The notes: generated by a model not told the origin, from the sequence alone. A stretch of 56,200 nt of DNA from an uncultured Bacteroidota bacterium (GCA_903927975.1 CAIYPC010000717.1:1-56200), one strand, 5' to 3'. Counted from the stretch's first letter, positions 34,753 through 44,360 are shown. Made by a program: numbers and translations.

Positions 34753-36204
34753 ATGTCGATTAATTACGAATCATACGAAATAGTTGTAGGGCTTGAAGTT
34801 CATGCTCAGTTGCTCACAAAAACAAAATTGTTTTGTGGCGACAGTGCTGCCTTTGGTGGCGAGCCGAATACGCATGTGAGCCCGATAACGCTCGGGCATC
34901 CCGGCACTTTGCCGAAACTGAATAAAAAAGCAGTTGAGTTTGCGGTGAAAATGGGCATTGCATGCCATTGCGAAATTGAACGCCATAATTATTTTGCAAG
35001 AAAAAATTATTTCTATCCTGATTTACCGAAAGGCTATCAGATTTCGCAGCACACAACGCCTGTTTGCAATGGTGGGTTTGTGAAAATAAAAACGGCTGAT
35101 GGCGAAAAAAATGTGAAGCTCAACCGAATACATTTAGAAGAAGATGCGGGAAAAAGTCTGCATGATGTGGATGAGTATAATACTTGCGTCGATTATAACC
35201 GCGCCGGCGTTCCATTGATTGAAATAGTAACAGAACCTGATTTGCGCAGCAGCGATGAAGCTTACGCCTATCTTACAGAACTTCGGAAAACTTTGCGCTA
35301 TCTTGAAATTTGCGATGGCAATATGGAAGAAGGAAGTATGCGCTGCGATGCAAATATTTCTATCAGAAAAAAAGGAGATACGAAACTGGGAACGAGAGTG
35401 GAAGTGAAAAACCTTAACTCGATCCGCAATGTGAAACGTGCTATTGAATTTGAAGCAAAGAGGTTGATTGATATTGTTGAAGCTGGTGAAACGATTGTTC
35501 AGCAAACAAGAAGTTTTGAAGCCAGCAACGGAACAACATTTGCGCTTCGCTCAAAAGAAGAAGCAAATGATTATAGATATTTTGCGGATCCAGATCTTCC
35601 GCCTTTTAATATCACAGATATTTTTTTAGAAAATATTCGCAAAACAATTCCTGCTTTGCCTGAAGAGCTGATTGCAAAATACAATGGAGAATTTCATCTT
35701 CCTGAATATGATGCAAGAGTGATTTGCGATGATAAAGAAACGGCTGATTATTTTGAAGCATTAATAAAAGAAACAAAAAACTACAAGGCAGCAGCTAACT
35801 GGTTATTAGGTCCGATAAAATCTTATTTGAACGATAACAGCATTTCAATAAAAAGCTTTTCACTTCAACCGAAAATATTAGCTCAGTTAATTCAATTGGT
35901 GGATGAGAACAAAGTGAATTTTTCCATCGCTTCATCAAGAATTTTTCCCGAACTGATGAAAGACGGAAACGCAGAACCATTGCAGGTTGCAGCCAAATTG
36001 AATCTGTTGCAAAGTTCAGATTCAAATGAAGTGTTGGCTTGGGTTGAACAGGCTTTATCATCAATGCCGGACAAGGTGAGCGAATATAAAAAAGGAAAAA
36101 AAGGATTGATTGGTTTGTTTGTTGGCGAAGTGAAAAAAATTTCAAAAGGTAAAGCCGATCCAAAAATTACCAACAAGCTGTTGCTTGAAAAACTGGAAGG
36201 CTGA
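34753..36204 (+). CDS. gatB: Aspartyl/glutamyl-tRNA(Asn/Gln) amidotransferase subunit B
   Basis: Kinase subunit of the GatCAB complex that converts Glu-tRNA(Gln) or Asp-tRNA(Asn) to the amidated form. The N-terminal signature is YEIVVGLEVHAQL, then THVSPITLGHPGTLP, the FYPDLPKGYQISQ segment and YNRAGVPLIEIVTEPD. The C-terminal YqeY-like tail domain ends at FVGEVKKISKGKADP. 483 residues, normal. Bacteroidota usually keep gatA and gatC elsewhere, as appears true here. Confidence 0.97.
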   Translation: MSINYESYEIVVGLEVHAQLLTKTKLFCGDSAAFGGEPNTHVSPITLGHPGTLPKLNKKAVEFAVKMGIACHCEIERHNYFARKNYFYPDLPKGYQISQHTTPVCNGGFVKIKTADGEKNVKLNRIHLEEDAGKSLHDVDEYNTCVDYNRAGVPLIEIVTEPDLRSSDEAYAYLTELRKTLRYLEICDGNMEEGSMRCDANISIRKKGDTKLGTRVEVKNLNSIRNVKRAIEFEAKRLIDIVEAGETIVQQTRSFEASNGTTFALRSKEEANDYRYFADPDLPPFNITDIFLENIRKTIPALPEELIAKYNGEFHLPEYDARVICDDKETADYFEALIKETKNYKAAANWLLGPIKSYLNDNSISIKSFSLQPKILAQLIQLVDENKVNFSIASSRIFPELMKDGNAEPLQVAAKLNLLQSSDSNEVLAWVEQALSSMPDKVSEYKKGKKGLIGLFVGEVKKISKGKADPKITNKLLLEKLEG

Positions 36205-36237
36205 TTGTAACGTATATTTTAACTCAATAAAAAAATT

Positions 36238-37440
36238 ATGAAGAAGGTTTTGTTGTTGACGATTGTAATTGCATCGGTGTTTGTTTATTCATGCAAACAA
36301 AGCGCTGGCGGAAAATTTAGTGTTATCGGCACATATAAAAATGCCGACAAACTATTTCCTGCTTCGACTGATGGAAAAGTTTCCGGAAAAATAATTTTAG
36401 TGGAAGTTTCATTTGGCAAGGATCAAAATCCTGTAGCACTTGATTCCGCAATTATTTCAGGCAACACGAATACTTTTCACTTTTCAGCAAAAGCAAAAAA
36501 AGAAACTGTGTATGAATTGGTTTTTGGAGATAATCTTTTAGCTGTTCCGGTTATTAATGATGCTTCTGAAATAAAGGTTGATGTTGATTTGGCGAAGAAG
36601 GATGATTTTTATGAAGTGAGTGGTTCTGATGCAACAAAGAGCTTGCGGAACCTGCTTTCTGAATTTGGCAAAAAGAATTATGAAGTGGGACAAGATTTTG
36701 CTGACATCGATAGCCTCAAAAAAATGAATGCGCCAGATACATTGTTGATAGCTGCAACGAATGTGAAAAATGCCGCGATACAAGGATTGAATGATTATCT
36801 CAAAAATTTTTTACAATCGAGCAAGAATGGAACGGTGAGTGGCATTGCATTGGGTTGGGCTTCGCGCAGTTTTTCACAACAGGAATTTGAATCAACATTA
36901 AATACGTTGGTAAAAAAATATCCTACAAGCGAGCCGCTTGTGAAAATGAAAAAAGATTTCGACATGCAAAAAGCGATGGCGCAACAACAAGCTCAGCAAC
37001 AACAGAGCGCTTCTGCGTCTTCATGGGTTGGGCAACAAGCACCTGAACTTGCATTGCCTGATGTTAACGGAAAAACAATTTTGCTATCATCATTCAAAGG
37101 AAAATATGTGTTGGTCGATTTTTGGGCAAGTTGGTGTGGACCTTGCAGGGGCGAAAATCCTAATGTGGTGAAGGCTTACAGCGAATTCAAAGATAAAAAT
37201 TTTGCGATCCTCGGAGTGTCTTTGGATAAAGATAAAGGAGCATGGCAGCAGGCAGTTAAAGAAGATAAACTTGCATGGCAACAAGTGAGTGATTTAAAAT
37301 ATTGGAGTAGCGCAGCAGTTGGCATTTATAAATTTGAAGGCATTCCATTTAATGTGCTGATCGATCCGCAAGGAAAAATAATCGGTCAAGAACTTCGCGG
37401 ATCTGATCTTGAAAATAAGTTGAAGGAAGTGTTGCAGTAG
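36238..37440 (+). CDS. TlpA-like thiol-disulfide oxidoreductase lipoprotein with DUF4369-type N-terminus
   Basis: Periplasm-facing lipoprotein: signal ending in VYSC (Cys19). The N-terminal part (residues about 25-130) is a strand-rich domain like DUF4369; a helical linker with a Gln-rich run (around 245-260) leads to the thioredoxin/AhpC domain (about 265-400) with the redox motif W-C300-G-P-C303. cis-Pro region FEGIPFNVLID is present. Likely reduces or isomerises disulfides in envelope proteins. 400 residues. Followed by a word repeat and a terminator. Confidence 0.9.
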   Translation: MKKVLLLTIVIASVFVYSCKQSAGGKFSVIGTYKNADKLFPASTDGKVSGKIILVEVSFGKDQNPVALDSAIISGNTNTFHFSAKAKKETVYELVFGDNLLAVPVINDASEIKVDVDLAKKDDFYEVSGSDATKSLRNLLSEFGKKNYEVGQDFADIDSLKKMNAPDTLLIAATNVKNAAIQGLNDYLKNFLQSSKNGTVSGIALGWASRSFSQQEFESTLNTLVKKYPTSEPLVKMKKDFDMQKAMAQQQAQQQQSASASSWVGQQAPELALPDVNGKTILLSSFKGKYVLVDFWASWCGPCRGENPNVVKAYSEFKDKNFAILGVSLDKDKGAWQQAVKEDKLAWQQVSDLKYWSSAAVGIYKFEGIPFNVLIDPQGKIIGQELRGSDLENKLKEVLQ

Positions 37441-37442
37441 TG

Positions 37443-37460
37443 TGGTGAATTGTGAATGAC
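37443..37460 (+). repeat. TGGTGAATTGTGAAT word repeat after the TlpA-like gene
   Basis: Starts two bases after the stop codon. TGGTGAATTGTGAAT is identical to 48921-48935, and the word occurs again, reversed, at 43162-43180. Confidence 0.6.
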
Positions 37461-37497
37461 TTCTTGCGGATTACAATCTCTCTAAATTTTTTTATAG

Positions 37498-37541
37498 AAA
37501 CCTATTAGTAAAATAACTTTATACTAGTAGGTTTTTCTTTT
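37498..37541 (+). terminator. Intrinsic terminator after the TlpA-like gene
   Basis: AAACCTATTAGTA (37498-37510) pairs with TACTAGTAGGTTT (37522-37534) at 12 of 13 positions, followed by TTCTTTTC. Located 58 bases after the stop. Confidence 0.75.
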
Positions 37542-37579
37542 CTGAATAGTCTTTCTCTTTAAACGATTGGTACTACTTC

Positions 37580-38506
37580 TCACCAAATTTTCTTTCGTAT
37601 ATAAATCCGCTTATCTATAAAATCGAATATGACATAATCAAATCTTATAAAAAAAGATAGACCTATTAATCGTTCATTCACCTTTTCATTCGTGGAAACA
37701 AGAGTATTAAAGAAGTTGTGGTTTATATTAACTGTATCAAAAAATGATAAAGTATTTACGAAATTCTGATGCGCAGGTGTATTGAATCTGCTTGGAAGAT
37801 CAAATATTTTACTCGATTTACGGATGCTTTTAAATTCATTTATAGGCATCAGCATATCGCCATTATATCCCAGATCAATATACATTTTTTTCGCAATGCC
37901 ATCTCCGAAGTCGACTTCAACAGCAATAGCCTGCTGATCAAAGATTGCCGGAAAAATTTCACTCTGATTTATTTCTTTAAACGAATCAATATCTGAAGCA
38001 AACGTAAGTTGCTTGCTTTTGAAATCGATCTTCCATATCCCTTTTGACATTGCCTCAATCCCTAAAACACCATCATCATTCTTATTGTCGCTAGAACTAT
38101 CTGGCATTATATAGAAAGGCACATTCGTAAATACAATATTTTCAAAAGAGACACTATCGCAAACGCCGACATCACCTTGTATTGCTAAGCCATCCGCAGT
38201 ATGTGTTTTAAAACTTACATCGTTTGATTTTATGAACGATTGATTGTATTGAATAAGAGAACTTTTTATCCAAGAAGGAGAATAATTGTCAAGGCATATA
38301 ACATGATGTTTTTTTTCGCTTCCCCAATATGTATTTATTATGATTCCGTGACCATCTAGCATAAAAGCCGTTTGAACCTTAAAATGTTTTGGAAAAACAG
38401 CAATAGAGGAATTCAATTGATTCTTACATCCAAAGACAAGCAAAATGGAAGTGAAAAGAATAGCCTTTTGAATGTTGTTATATGAGTAAAGGAACAATGA
38501 ATGCAT
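37580..38506 (-). CDS. Aspartyl-protease-like lipoprotein (hypothetical)
   Basis: Lipoprotein leader ending in LLVFGC (start taken at the ATG at 38506, 308 residues). The body looks like a retropepsin-type double domain of the kind common in Bacteroidota: a first lobe with the LDNYSPS turn, DDGVLGIEAMSKGIWKIDF, which resembles the GxxGxxxL flap region, and a second lobe with YIDLGYNGD. The usual catalytic Asp-Thr-Gly reads Asp-Leu-Gly or Asp-Asn-Tyr, so activity is doubtful. Family call is moderate. Confidence 0.6.
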   Translation of the reverse strand: MHSLFLYSYNNIQKAILFTSILLVFGCKNQLNSSIAVFPKHFKVQTAFMLDGHGIIINTYWGSEKKHHVICLDNYSPSWIKSSLIQYNQSFIKSNDVSFKTHTADGLAIQGDVGVCDSVSFENIVFTNVPFYIMPDSSSDNKNDDGVLGIEAMSKGIWKIDFKSKQLTFASDIDSFKEINQSEIFPAIFDQQAIAVEVDFGDGIAKKMYIDLGYNGDMLMPINEFKSIRKSSKIFDLPSRFNTPAHQNFVNTLSFFDTVNINHNFFNTLVSTNEKVNERLIGLSFFIRFDYVIFDFIDKRIYIRKKIW

Positions 38507-38572
38507 GAAGGTTAGTTCTACATATTGATGCAATTATTTTATTAAGTTCGTTTACATTCAACAAATCCTAGT

Positions 38573-40906
38573 TCACGCGGTTTTCTTTTTCTTCGCCAAA
38601 GAAATCAATAGCGTTGGAAGAAAAATTAAATTCGTGAGCGTTGCCATTATCAATGTTAATGAAGTGAGCCAACCCAAAGATTTTGTTCCCCCAAAATTGC
38701 TGAAACAAAAAATAAAGAACCCTGTGATCAGCACGAGTGAAGTATAAATAATGCTGATGCCTGTGCTGTGAATAGTTGCTATTACCGTTTCGGTTTCGTC
38801 TTTCGTACCAGTCGCTAATTCTTGTTTGTAATTCACCAAAAAACGAATGGTGATATCAATCGCAATTCCCAATGCAATGCTAAAAACGAGTACAGTCGAA
38901 GGTTTCAGCGGAACGCCCGCCCATCCCATCACGCCAGCAGTGATTACCAAAGGAATGGTATTGGGTATTAATGAGCATATCAAAATCCTGAATGATTTAA
39001 AAAGATAGAGCATACAAGCCGCAATCAAAACGAAAGCCCAAACAATGCTATCTCTTAATCCATTAATAATAAAAATGCCGCCTTCTAAAAATGTTACACT
39101 GCTTCCTGTAAGCTGAATATGATATTTTGTCGAATCAAAAATTTCGTTGGACTTTTTCTCGATGTCATTTAAAATTCCAGGCAGGCGCATGGTGCCGACA
39201 TCAGCCATGTTCACACTGATTCGTGTTTGTTGGCTATTGCTGTCAATGAACGAGCTTACTAATTTCAGCAAGCTATTTTTTTTGCTGCTGCTGTCACTTT
39301 CTTTAGTGTTCAAATAAGGAGCAAGAACAACAACATCAAATTGATTTGGTAATCCATAGCTTGAGCTATCGCCATCATAATAAGCTTGCCGCACAAATTT
39401 TAATCCTTCAACGATTGATAATGGCTTTGCCATCTCTGGTTTTTCTGCAATGTATTTTGAAAGCGAATCTATCTTTTCAAATATTTGAATAGGATTAATC
39501 TTCAAGCCATTTTTTCTTTTTGTATCAACCACAATTTCCAATGGCATCACACCACGAAAATTTTTTTCGAAAAATTTCAGGTCGGTATAAATTTTATCTG
39601 TCTTTGGCAAATCATCAACAATAAAAGCTTCTGACCGCAACCGGAACATACCAGCAATCGAAACTGCAAGCACAACAATTGTGATGCTATAGATTAGTTT
39701 TTGATGATGAAGCGACCACACTTCCAGCTTTTCTAAAATTGCAGTAAGCCATTTATTTTCCAAATAGCGCATGTGCTTTTCTTTTGGGTCGGGAAGATAG
39801 CTGAGCACAACTGGTATCAATATAAAAGAAATGACAAACAACAGCATGATGTTGATCCCTGCCACCACACCGAACTCTTTTAGTATTGCACTTTTAGTGA
39901 GCGCAAACACACCAAAACCAATGCCCGCCGCGATGTTGCAGAATAAAGTAACAATGCCCATCCTGCTGATCATTTCAATAATCGCCGCTCTTTTATTTCC
40001 TGTATGCTTAAACGAAGAATGGAATTTGTTGAGAAAATAAATACAGTTCGGCACACCAATCACAACAAGCAATGGAGGAATGAGTGCGTTCAGAATACTT
40101 ATTTTATATCCGAACCAATGGATGCTTCCCAAGCTAAAAACAACACCGATAATAACCACCGTTACTGAAAGCATCATGGTGCTAAAACTTCTGAAAAATA
40201 AAAACAGGATGAATGCTGAAAGAAGAACGAAGCCTGTTAAGAACCACTTTGTTTCTGTCGCAACTCTCGTTGCCATATTCGTTCTTATTAATGGAGAACC
40301 GCTCAGGTAAACTTCCATTCCATGTCGCTTTCCAAATTCAATACATGGATTTGTCAATGCGCTCACCACCACATTTCTTTCGGCGGTGTTCATAATGTCC
40401 TTGTTCACATTAATCGCCATTAGAAAAGTGCTGCTCTTTAAATTATAGAGAAGATCATTATAGAAAGGAAGGCTGAAAAAAATCTTTTTACAACTATCAA
40501 TTTCGCTTTGTGATAAATCCCTGTCAGGAAAAATAGGGATGGCTTTTAATTTTTCAGAGCTGTCTTTTTTTACAAGGTTGCTTGAAGTAGTAATGCTCAC
40601 AACTGCTTCAACACCTCTCATTTTTTTTATCTGATCATTCAGTTTGATATAGTCATTAAAAACATCTTTATCAAAAAGCTTATCCGTCTGAAGTCCCATC
40701 AGCATCAGGTTTCCATCATCACCGAATTTCTTTTTGAAATCCTGATAAGCAGCATATTTTGGATTATCGGTTGGAATGGCTCGTGTGAATTCATAGCTCA
40801 ACTGCACTTTAGATGCATGATAAGCTATGAAAGCTGTTGCCGCAGCAAGAACAATCAATAATTGGATCCTGAACCTAAGAACAAAATGTGCAATGCGCTC
40901 CCACAT
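38573..40906 (-). CDS. MMPL/RND family transporter (HAE-3 like)
   Basis: 777-residue polytopic membrane protein with two repeats: helix 1 (residues about 15-32), a periplasmic domain, a five-helix bundle (about 220-375), helix 7, a second periplasmic domain and a final helix bundle (about 620-770). The pattern fits RND exporters of the MMPL/HAE-3 type that carry lipids, hopanoids or other hydrophobic molecules; the closing segment STGISIIYTSLVLITGFFIF is typical. No adaptor or channel gene is adjacent, as usual for this class. Divergent from recO. Confidence 0.88.
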   Translation of the reverse strand: MWERIAHFVLRFRIQLLIVLAAATAFIAYHASKVQLSYEFTRAIPTDNPKYAAYQDFKKKFGDDGNLMLMGLQTDKLFDKDVFNDYIKLNDQIKKMRGVEAVVSITTSSNLVKKDSSEKLKAIPIFPDRDLSQSEIDSCKKIFFSLPFYNDLLYNLKSSTFLMAINVNKDIMNTAERNVVVSALTNPCIEFGKRHGMEVYLSGSPLIRTNMATRVATETKWFLTGFVLLSAFILFLFFRSFSTMMLSVTVVIIGVVFSLGSIHWFGYKISILNALIPPLLVVIGVPNCIYFLNKFHSSFKHTGNKRAAIIEMISRMGIVTLFCNIAAGIGFGVFALTKSAILKEFGVVAGINIMLLFVISFILIPVVLSYLPDPKEKHMRYLENKWLTAILEKLEVWSLHHQKLIYSITIVVLAVSIAGMFRLRSEAFIVDDLPKTDKIYTDLKFFEKNFRGVMPLEIVVDTKRKNGLKINPIQIFEKIDSLSKYIAEKPEMAKPLSIVEGLKFVRQAYYDGDSSSYGLPNQFDVVVLAPYLNTKESDSSSKKNSLLKLVSSFIDSNSQQTRISVNMADVGTMRLPGILNDIEKKSNEIFDSTKYHIQLTGSSVTFLEGGIFIINGLRDSIVWAFVLIAACMLYLFKSFRILICSLIPNTIPLVITAGVMGWAGVPLKPSTVLVFSIALGIAIDITIRFLVNYKQELATGTKDETETVIATIHSTGISIIYTSLVLITGFFIFCFSNFGGTKSLGWLTSLTLIMATLTNLIFLPTLLISLAKKKKTA

Positions 40907-40991
40907 AATATTTGGCTTAAATTAAAACAGTTATTTGCAGCGCAAAGAAAGTTATTTTAGGCGGCTTTTCCCGCTTGCATTTTGTTTGAGC

Positions 40992-40999
40992 TAACTTTG
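40992..40999 (+). promoter_or_regulatory. Candidate -7 element for recO
   Basis: TAACTTTG matches TAnnTTTG, 26 bases before the recO start; no clear -33 box in front. Confidence 0.35.
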
Positions 41000-41025
41000 A
41001 AAAGATAAATTAACCTTTTGCTGCA

Positions 41026-41766
41026 ATGATGATCCACAAAACAAAGGGCATTGTGTTGCGTACGGTGAAGTATGGCGAAACCAGCATTATTGCTGACATT
41101 TATACCGAGCTGTTCGGCAGACAATCCTATATGGTGAACGGCGTTCGCACATCATCAAAAAAAGGGATGGGCAAAGCAAACCTGTTTCAGCCAGTTGCGA
41201 TTTTGGATCTGGAAGTATATCACAATGAATTAAAAAACCTGCAACGGATTAAAGAATTCAGATGGGGCTATTTGTATAAAAATATTTTTTTTGATGTGAT
41301 GAAAAATTCCGTGGCATTGTTCATGATAGAATTATTGCAAAAATGCTTGAAACAACCAGAACCTAATATCAATCTTTTTTATTTTGTGGAAGATGCTTTT
41401 ATGAAGCTTGATGAAAGTGCTGATACTGTTCTTGCCAATTACACATTGTTTTTCTCTTTGCACATTGCTTCGTTTTTTGGGTTAAGGATTGATGATAATT
41501 ATTCCGAAATAAATTCAGTGCTTGATTTGCGGGAAGGTTTTTTTGTGAGTGAAAAACCTGAGCACAATCATTATCTGGATGGAAAATTTAGCTTTGCCAC
41601 TTCTCAGTTATTAAAAGCAATGCAACCGTCTGAACTAAGTCAAATCCGTTTGAATAAAGAATCAAGAAAAGTTTTGCTGAATGCTTATCAAACTTTTTTT
41701 GCGTTGCACATTCAGGATTTCGGGACGATGAGAACGCTGCCGGTGCTGCAGGAATTGCTGGCTTAA
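41026..41766 (+). CDS. recO: DNA repair protein RecO
   Basis: Mediator that loads RecA with RecR in the RecF pathway. The N-terminal OB fold opens with KTKGIVLRTVKYGETSIIADI (first 20 shown in part) and the helical C-terminal domain follows; the zinc-finger Cys of some RecO proteins is absent. 246 residues. Two adjacent ATG codons at 41026 and 41029 are both possible starts. Converges with the amidohydrolase gene over a 15-bp inverted repeat. Confidence 0.93.
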   Translation: MMIHKTKGIVLRTVKYGETSIIADIYTELFGRQSYMVNGVRTSSKKGMGKANLFQPVAILDLEVYHNELKNLQRIKEFRWGYLYKNIFFDVMKNSVALFMIELLQKCLKQPEPNINLFYFVEDAFMKLDESADTVLANYTLFFSLHIASFFGLRIDDNYSEINSVLDLREGFFVSEKPEHNHYLDGKFSFATSQLLKAMQPSELSQIRLNKESRKVLLNAYQTFFALHIQDFGTMRTLPVLQELLA

Positions 41767-41776
41767 TGGGTTATGT

Positions 41777-41841
41777 AGGCATCTGACGGCTTTTATATAG
41801 AATGATAAAATTTTGATAGTTTCCATAGCCGTCTGATGCCT
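41777..41841. terminator. Long-armed inverted repeat between convergent genes
   Basis: AGGCATCTGACGGCT (41777-41791) and AGCCGTCTGATGCCT (41827-41841) are complementary at 14 of 15 positions with a 35-nt AT-rich loop. It fills the gap between the recO and amidohydrolase 3' ends, so it may end or protect both transcripts. No T run follows on either side, and the arm words have the look of the other word repeats. Confidence 0.5.
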
Positions 41842-41847
41842 GAGATC

Positions 41848-43077
41848 TTAAATAATTCTTTTTGCTTTTGATTGTCCAGTTAATTTTCCATCAATTACAT
41901 TTTCAATCAGCACAACGCCCGGCTGTTTCCCTTTCTCAAAACTTCCCACAACATCATTTAACTGCAATGCATCAGCTCCATTTAAAGTTGCCCATTGCAG
42001 CAAGGTCTTTGTTTCAATGTGAGGGAAATTTTGTTGAATGGTTTTTAACTCTTCCAAAATATCAAGCTGATGATTTGAAGAAAGGCTATCTGTTCCAATA
42101 ACTATTTTGCAATTATGCTTTATCAATAAATCAATATCAGGAAGTGTTCCGGAAATGTATTTGTTGGCGTTGGGACAGAGACAGAAAAAAAGGTTGGTCG
42201 ATGGTCGATGATCGATGGTCGGGTTTGTATTTTCGGTCATCGACCATCCTTCATCCTTCATCGCAACAAAATCTTCCTCATTCGTTGCCACATTGTGCAC
42301 TAAAATCAGTGATCTATTTTTATAGAAATGGGGCAAATGATTTTCAAGGCTTCTTTTTCCTGTTGGTTTAAAAAAAGAAATATCAAGTCCCAATGATTTA
42401 TATAATCTCGTCAAATCTCCATCGCCCGATTTAATGAATTTATTTTCCTCTTCGCTTTCCTGATTATGAATGGTGAGCACATGATTGCCGGGGAAATTTG
42501 CAATCAGCCCAAATAACTTTTTTGAGACAGAATATGGCGCATGCGGAACAATTGAATTTGATTCGATTGGCAAAGAATATTGTTGTGCAAATTGATTAAA
42601 AATTTCCACGCTGCCCTGAAATCTCTGCTCGGCAACAGTTTCAGGAAACCCGATGGTTTCGATAAAATTGTGATAATATAAATTGCCCTGATTTTTTTGT
42701 GATAGCGTATCTGTTGTATTACAAATATCACCAACGGCAACTATCCCGTTTTCTATCATTTTTTTTTCAGCATCTGCAATGGATTGCTGAATGATATCAG
42801 CGGAAAAATTTCTTTGTTTTATCACTGATAATAAAAAATCAACCAGCCCAGTTTTTTCTGGTATCAATCCTTTCATGTGGGATAATTCCAAATGACAATG
42901 ACAATTCACAAAGCCCGGTGAAATAATCCCATTCAATATTTCAATATCATCACCAGCTTCTCCCAAAGAAAGAATTGTTTGAACAATGCCGTTTTCACCG
43001 GTAACCAAAACAGCGTTTCCATCCAACATTTCGTTGCCGGTAAATAAAAAATCAGCTTTAAATTTTCGATAAGCCAT
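41848..43077 (-). CDS. Amidohydrolase family protein (aminofutalosine deaminase-like)
   Basis: Metal-dependent hydrolase of the TrzN/AtzA-like amidohydrolase group, 409 residues. Metal ligands are H60-C-H62, the His in LTIHNQES and the Asp in IGTDSLSSNH; HAPYSVS carries a substrate-site His. Bacteroidota menaquinone pathways use a deaminase of this kind (MqnX), but no other mqn gene is here, so this is a suggestion. Residues about 271-295 are encoded by a dispersed repeat and lie between NEEDFVAM and FFCLCPNANKY, apparently lengthening a loop. Confidence 0.82.
   Translation of the reverse strand: MAYRKFKADFLFTGNEMLDGNAVLVTGENGIVQTILSLGEAGDDIEILNGIISPGFVNCHCHLELSHMKGLIPEKTGLVDFLLSVIKQRNFSADIIQQSIADAEKKMIENGIVAVGDICNTTDTLSQKNQGNLYYHNFIETIGFPETVAEQRFQGSVEIFNQFAQQYSLPIESNSIVPHAPYSVSKKLFGLIANFPGNHVLTIHNQESEEENKFIKSGDGDLTRLYKSLGLDISFFKPTGKRSLENHLPHFYKNRSLILVHNVATNEEDFVAMKDEGWSMTENTNPTIDHRPSTNLFFCLCPNANKYISGTLPDIDLLIKHNCKIVIGTDSLSSNHQLDILEELKTIQQNFPHIETKTLLQWATLNGADALQLNDVVGSFEKGKQPGVVLIENVIDGKLTGQSKAKRII
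42192..42264 (+). repeat. GGTCGATGG-type inverted repeat inside the amidohydrolase gene
   Basis: GATGGTCGATGATCG (42202-42216) and CGGTCATCGACCATC (42236-42250) are complementary at 14 of 15 positions. The left part (42192-42229) matches the kynA copy at 31 of 38 positions. The whole element is translated without a stop as part of the enzyme. Confidence 0.8.
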
Positions 43078-43094
43078 TTAAATTTTTAAAGGTT

Positions 43095-43102
43095 TAACTT
43101 TG
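43095..43102 (+). promoter_or_regulatory. Candidate -7 element for prfA
   Basis: TAACTTTG matches TAnnTTTG and lies 96 bases before the prfA start. The amidohydrolase start codon is on the other strand just upstream; no good -33 box. Confidence 0.3.
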
Positions 43103-43161
43103 CAAACATTTTTTGGTGAAAATCGGGAGGGAAAATTATTAATGAGGCGAAAATTTTCAGC

Positions 43162-43180
43162 CACAATTCACCATTGACCA
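43162..43180 (-). repeat. ATTCACCATTGACCA word repeat in the prfA leader
   Basis: On the minus strand TGGTCAATGGTGAATTGTG is identical over 19 bases to 48914-48932. It lies 18 bases before the prfA start. Confidence 0.65.
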
Positions 43181-43198
43181 GATAAAAGTAAATAATGT

Positions 43199-44263
43199 AT
43201 GTTAGATAATTTAGAAGCTATCAAGGGGAAGTTTGAAGATATGAGCGTGGCGCTCAGCAATCCTCAGATTGTGAATGATAATAGGAAGTTCACTGCGATG
43301 AGCAAGGAATATAAAAGCCTTGAAAAAATTGTAAGGAGCTATGAAGAATATAAAAAACTGCTCGATGATATTGATTTTTATAAAGAAGCATTGAATGGTG
43401 ATGATGAAGAATTAAGAGAGCTTGCAAAAGCTGAAGCGCCGCAATTGGATGAGCAGAAAGAAAAGATGGAAGCCTATATCAGGCAATTGCTGATACCAAA
43501 AGATCCACAGGATGAGAAGAACGCCATTCTTGAAGTGCGTGCTGGAACGGGTGGGGATGAGGCAAGCCTTTTTGCAGGTGATCTGCTGCGCATGTATATT
43601 AAATATTGTGAAAAGCGTGGATGGAAAACATCAATCCTTAGTGAGAGCGAAGGCACGGTTGGAGGGTATAAAGAAGTTCAGTTGGAAGTGATAGGCGAAG
43701 ATGTGTATGGCACCTTGAAGTTTGAAAGCGGCGTTCATCGTGTGCAGCGTGTGCCGGATACGGAGCAGAGTGGGCGTGTGCATACCAGTGCAGCAACGGT
43801 TGCTGTTATGCCTGAAGCAGAAGAAGTGGATTTTGAACTGAAGGAAAGCGATGTGAAAATGGAAACTGCGAGGAGCGGCGGGGCAGGCGGACAAAACGTA
43901 AATAAAGTAGAAACAAAAGTTTTTTTGACGCACGTTCCTACTGGGGTTGTGGTAGTTTGCCAAACAGAAAGAAGCCAGCTTGGCAACCGCGAAAAGGCGA
44001 TGCAGATGTTGAGAACAAAATTATATGAAGAACAGGTGCGCAAGCAGGAAGAAGAAATTTCTCGACATCGCAAAAGCCTTGTGAGCACAGGCGATAGGAG
44101 CGCAAAAATCAGGACGTATAATTTTCCGCAAGGACGTATTACTGATCATCGTATTGGTCTAACAGTTTATAACCTCGATGACGCATTAAATGGAAACATC
44201 CAGGAATTTATAGATGCACTTCAATTTGCAGAGAATTCAGAAAAAATGGCAAAACAGAATTAA
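43199..44263 (+). CDS. prfA: Peptide chain release factor 1
   Basis: Ends translation at UAA and UAG. The peptidyl-hydrolysis motif is G230-G-Q232 within [12 protein letters not shown]; the stop-codon reading motif appears as PDT (PxT class, release factor 1) in [16 protein letters not shown]. 354 residues with the usual domain order and a C-terminal [11 protein letters not shown] region. A 19-bp word repeat sits just before its start. Confidence 0.97.
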   Translation: MLDNLEAIKGKFEDMSVALSNPQIVNDNRKFTAMSKEYKSLEKIVRSYEEYKKLLDDIDFYKEALNGDDEELRELAKAEAPQLDEQKEKMEAYIRQLLIPKDPQDEKNAILEVRAGTGGDEASLFAGDLLRMYIKYCEKRGWKTSILSESEGTVGGYKEVQLEVIGEDVYGTLKFESGVHRVQRVPDTEQSGRVHTSAATVAVMPEAEEVDFELKESDVKMETARSGGAGGQNVNKVETKVFLTHVPTGVVVVCQTERSQLGNREKAMQMLRTKLYEEQVRKQEEEISRHRKSLVSTGDRSAKIRTYNFPQGRITDHRIGLTVYNLDDALNGNIQEFIDALQFAENSEKMAKQN

Positions 44264-44360
44264 GCAAATCAAATTCCAATGCGACTGGGTATTAATAAAA
44301 ACTTTTCTTTTTTAATAATTGCATAGTCCTCTAAATCGTACATTGCTTAAAATTATTTTT

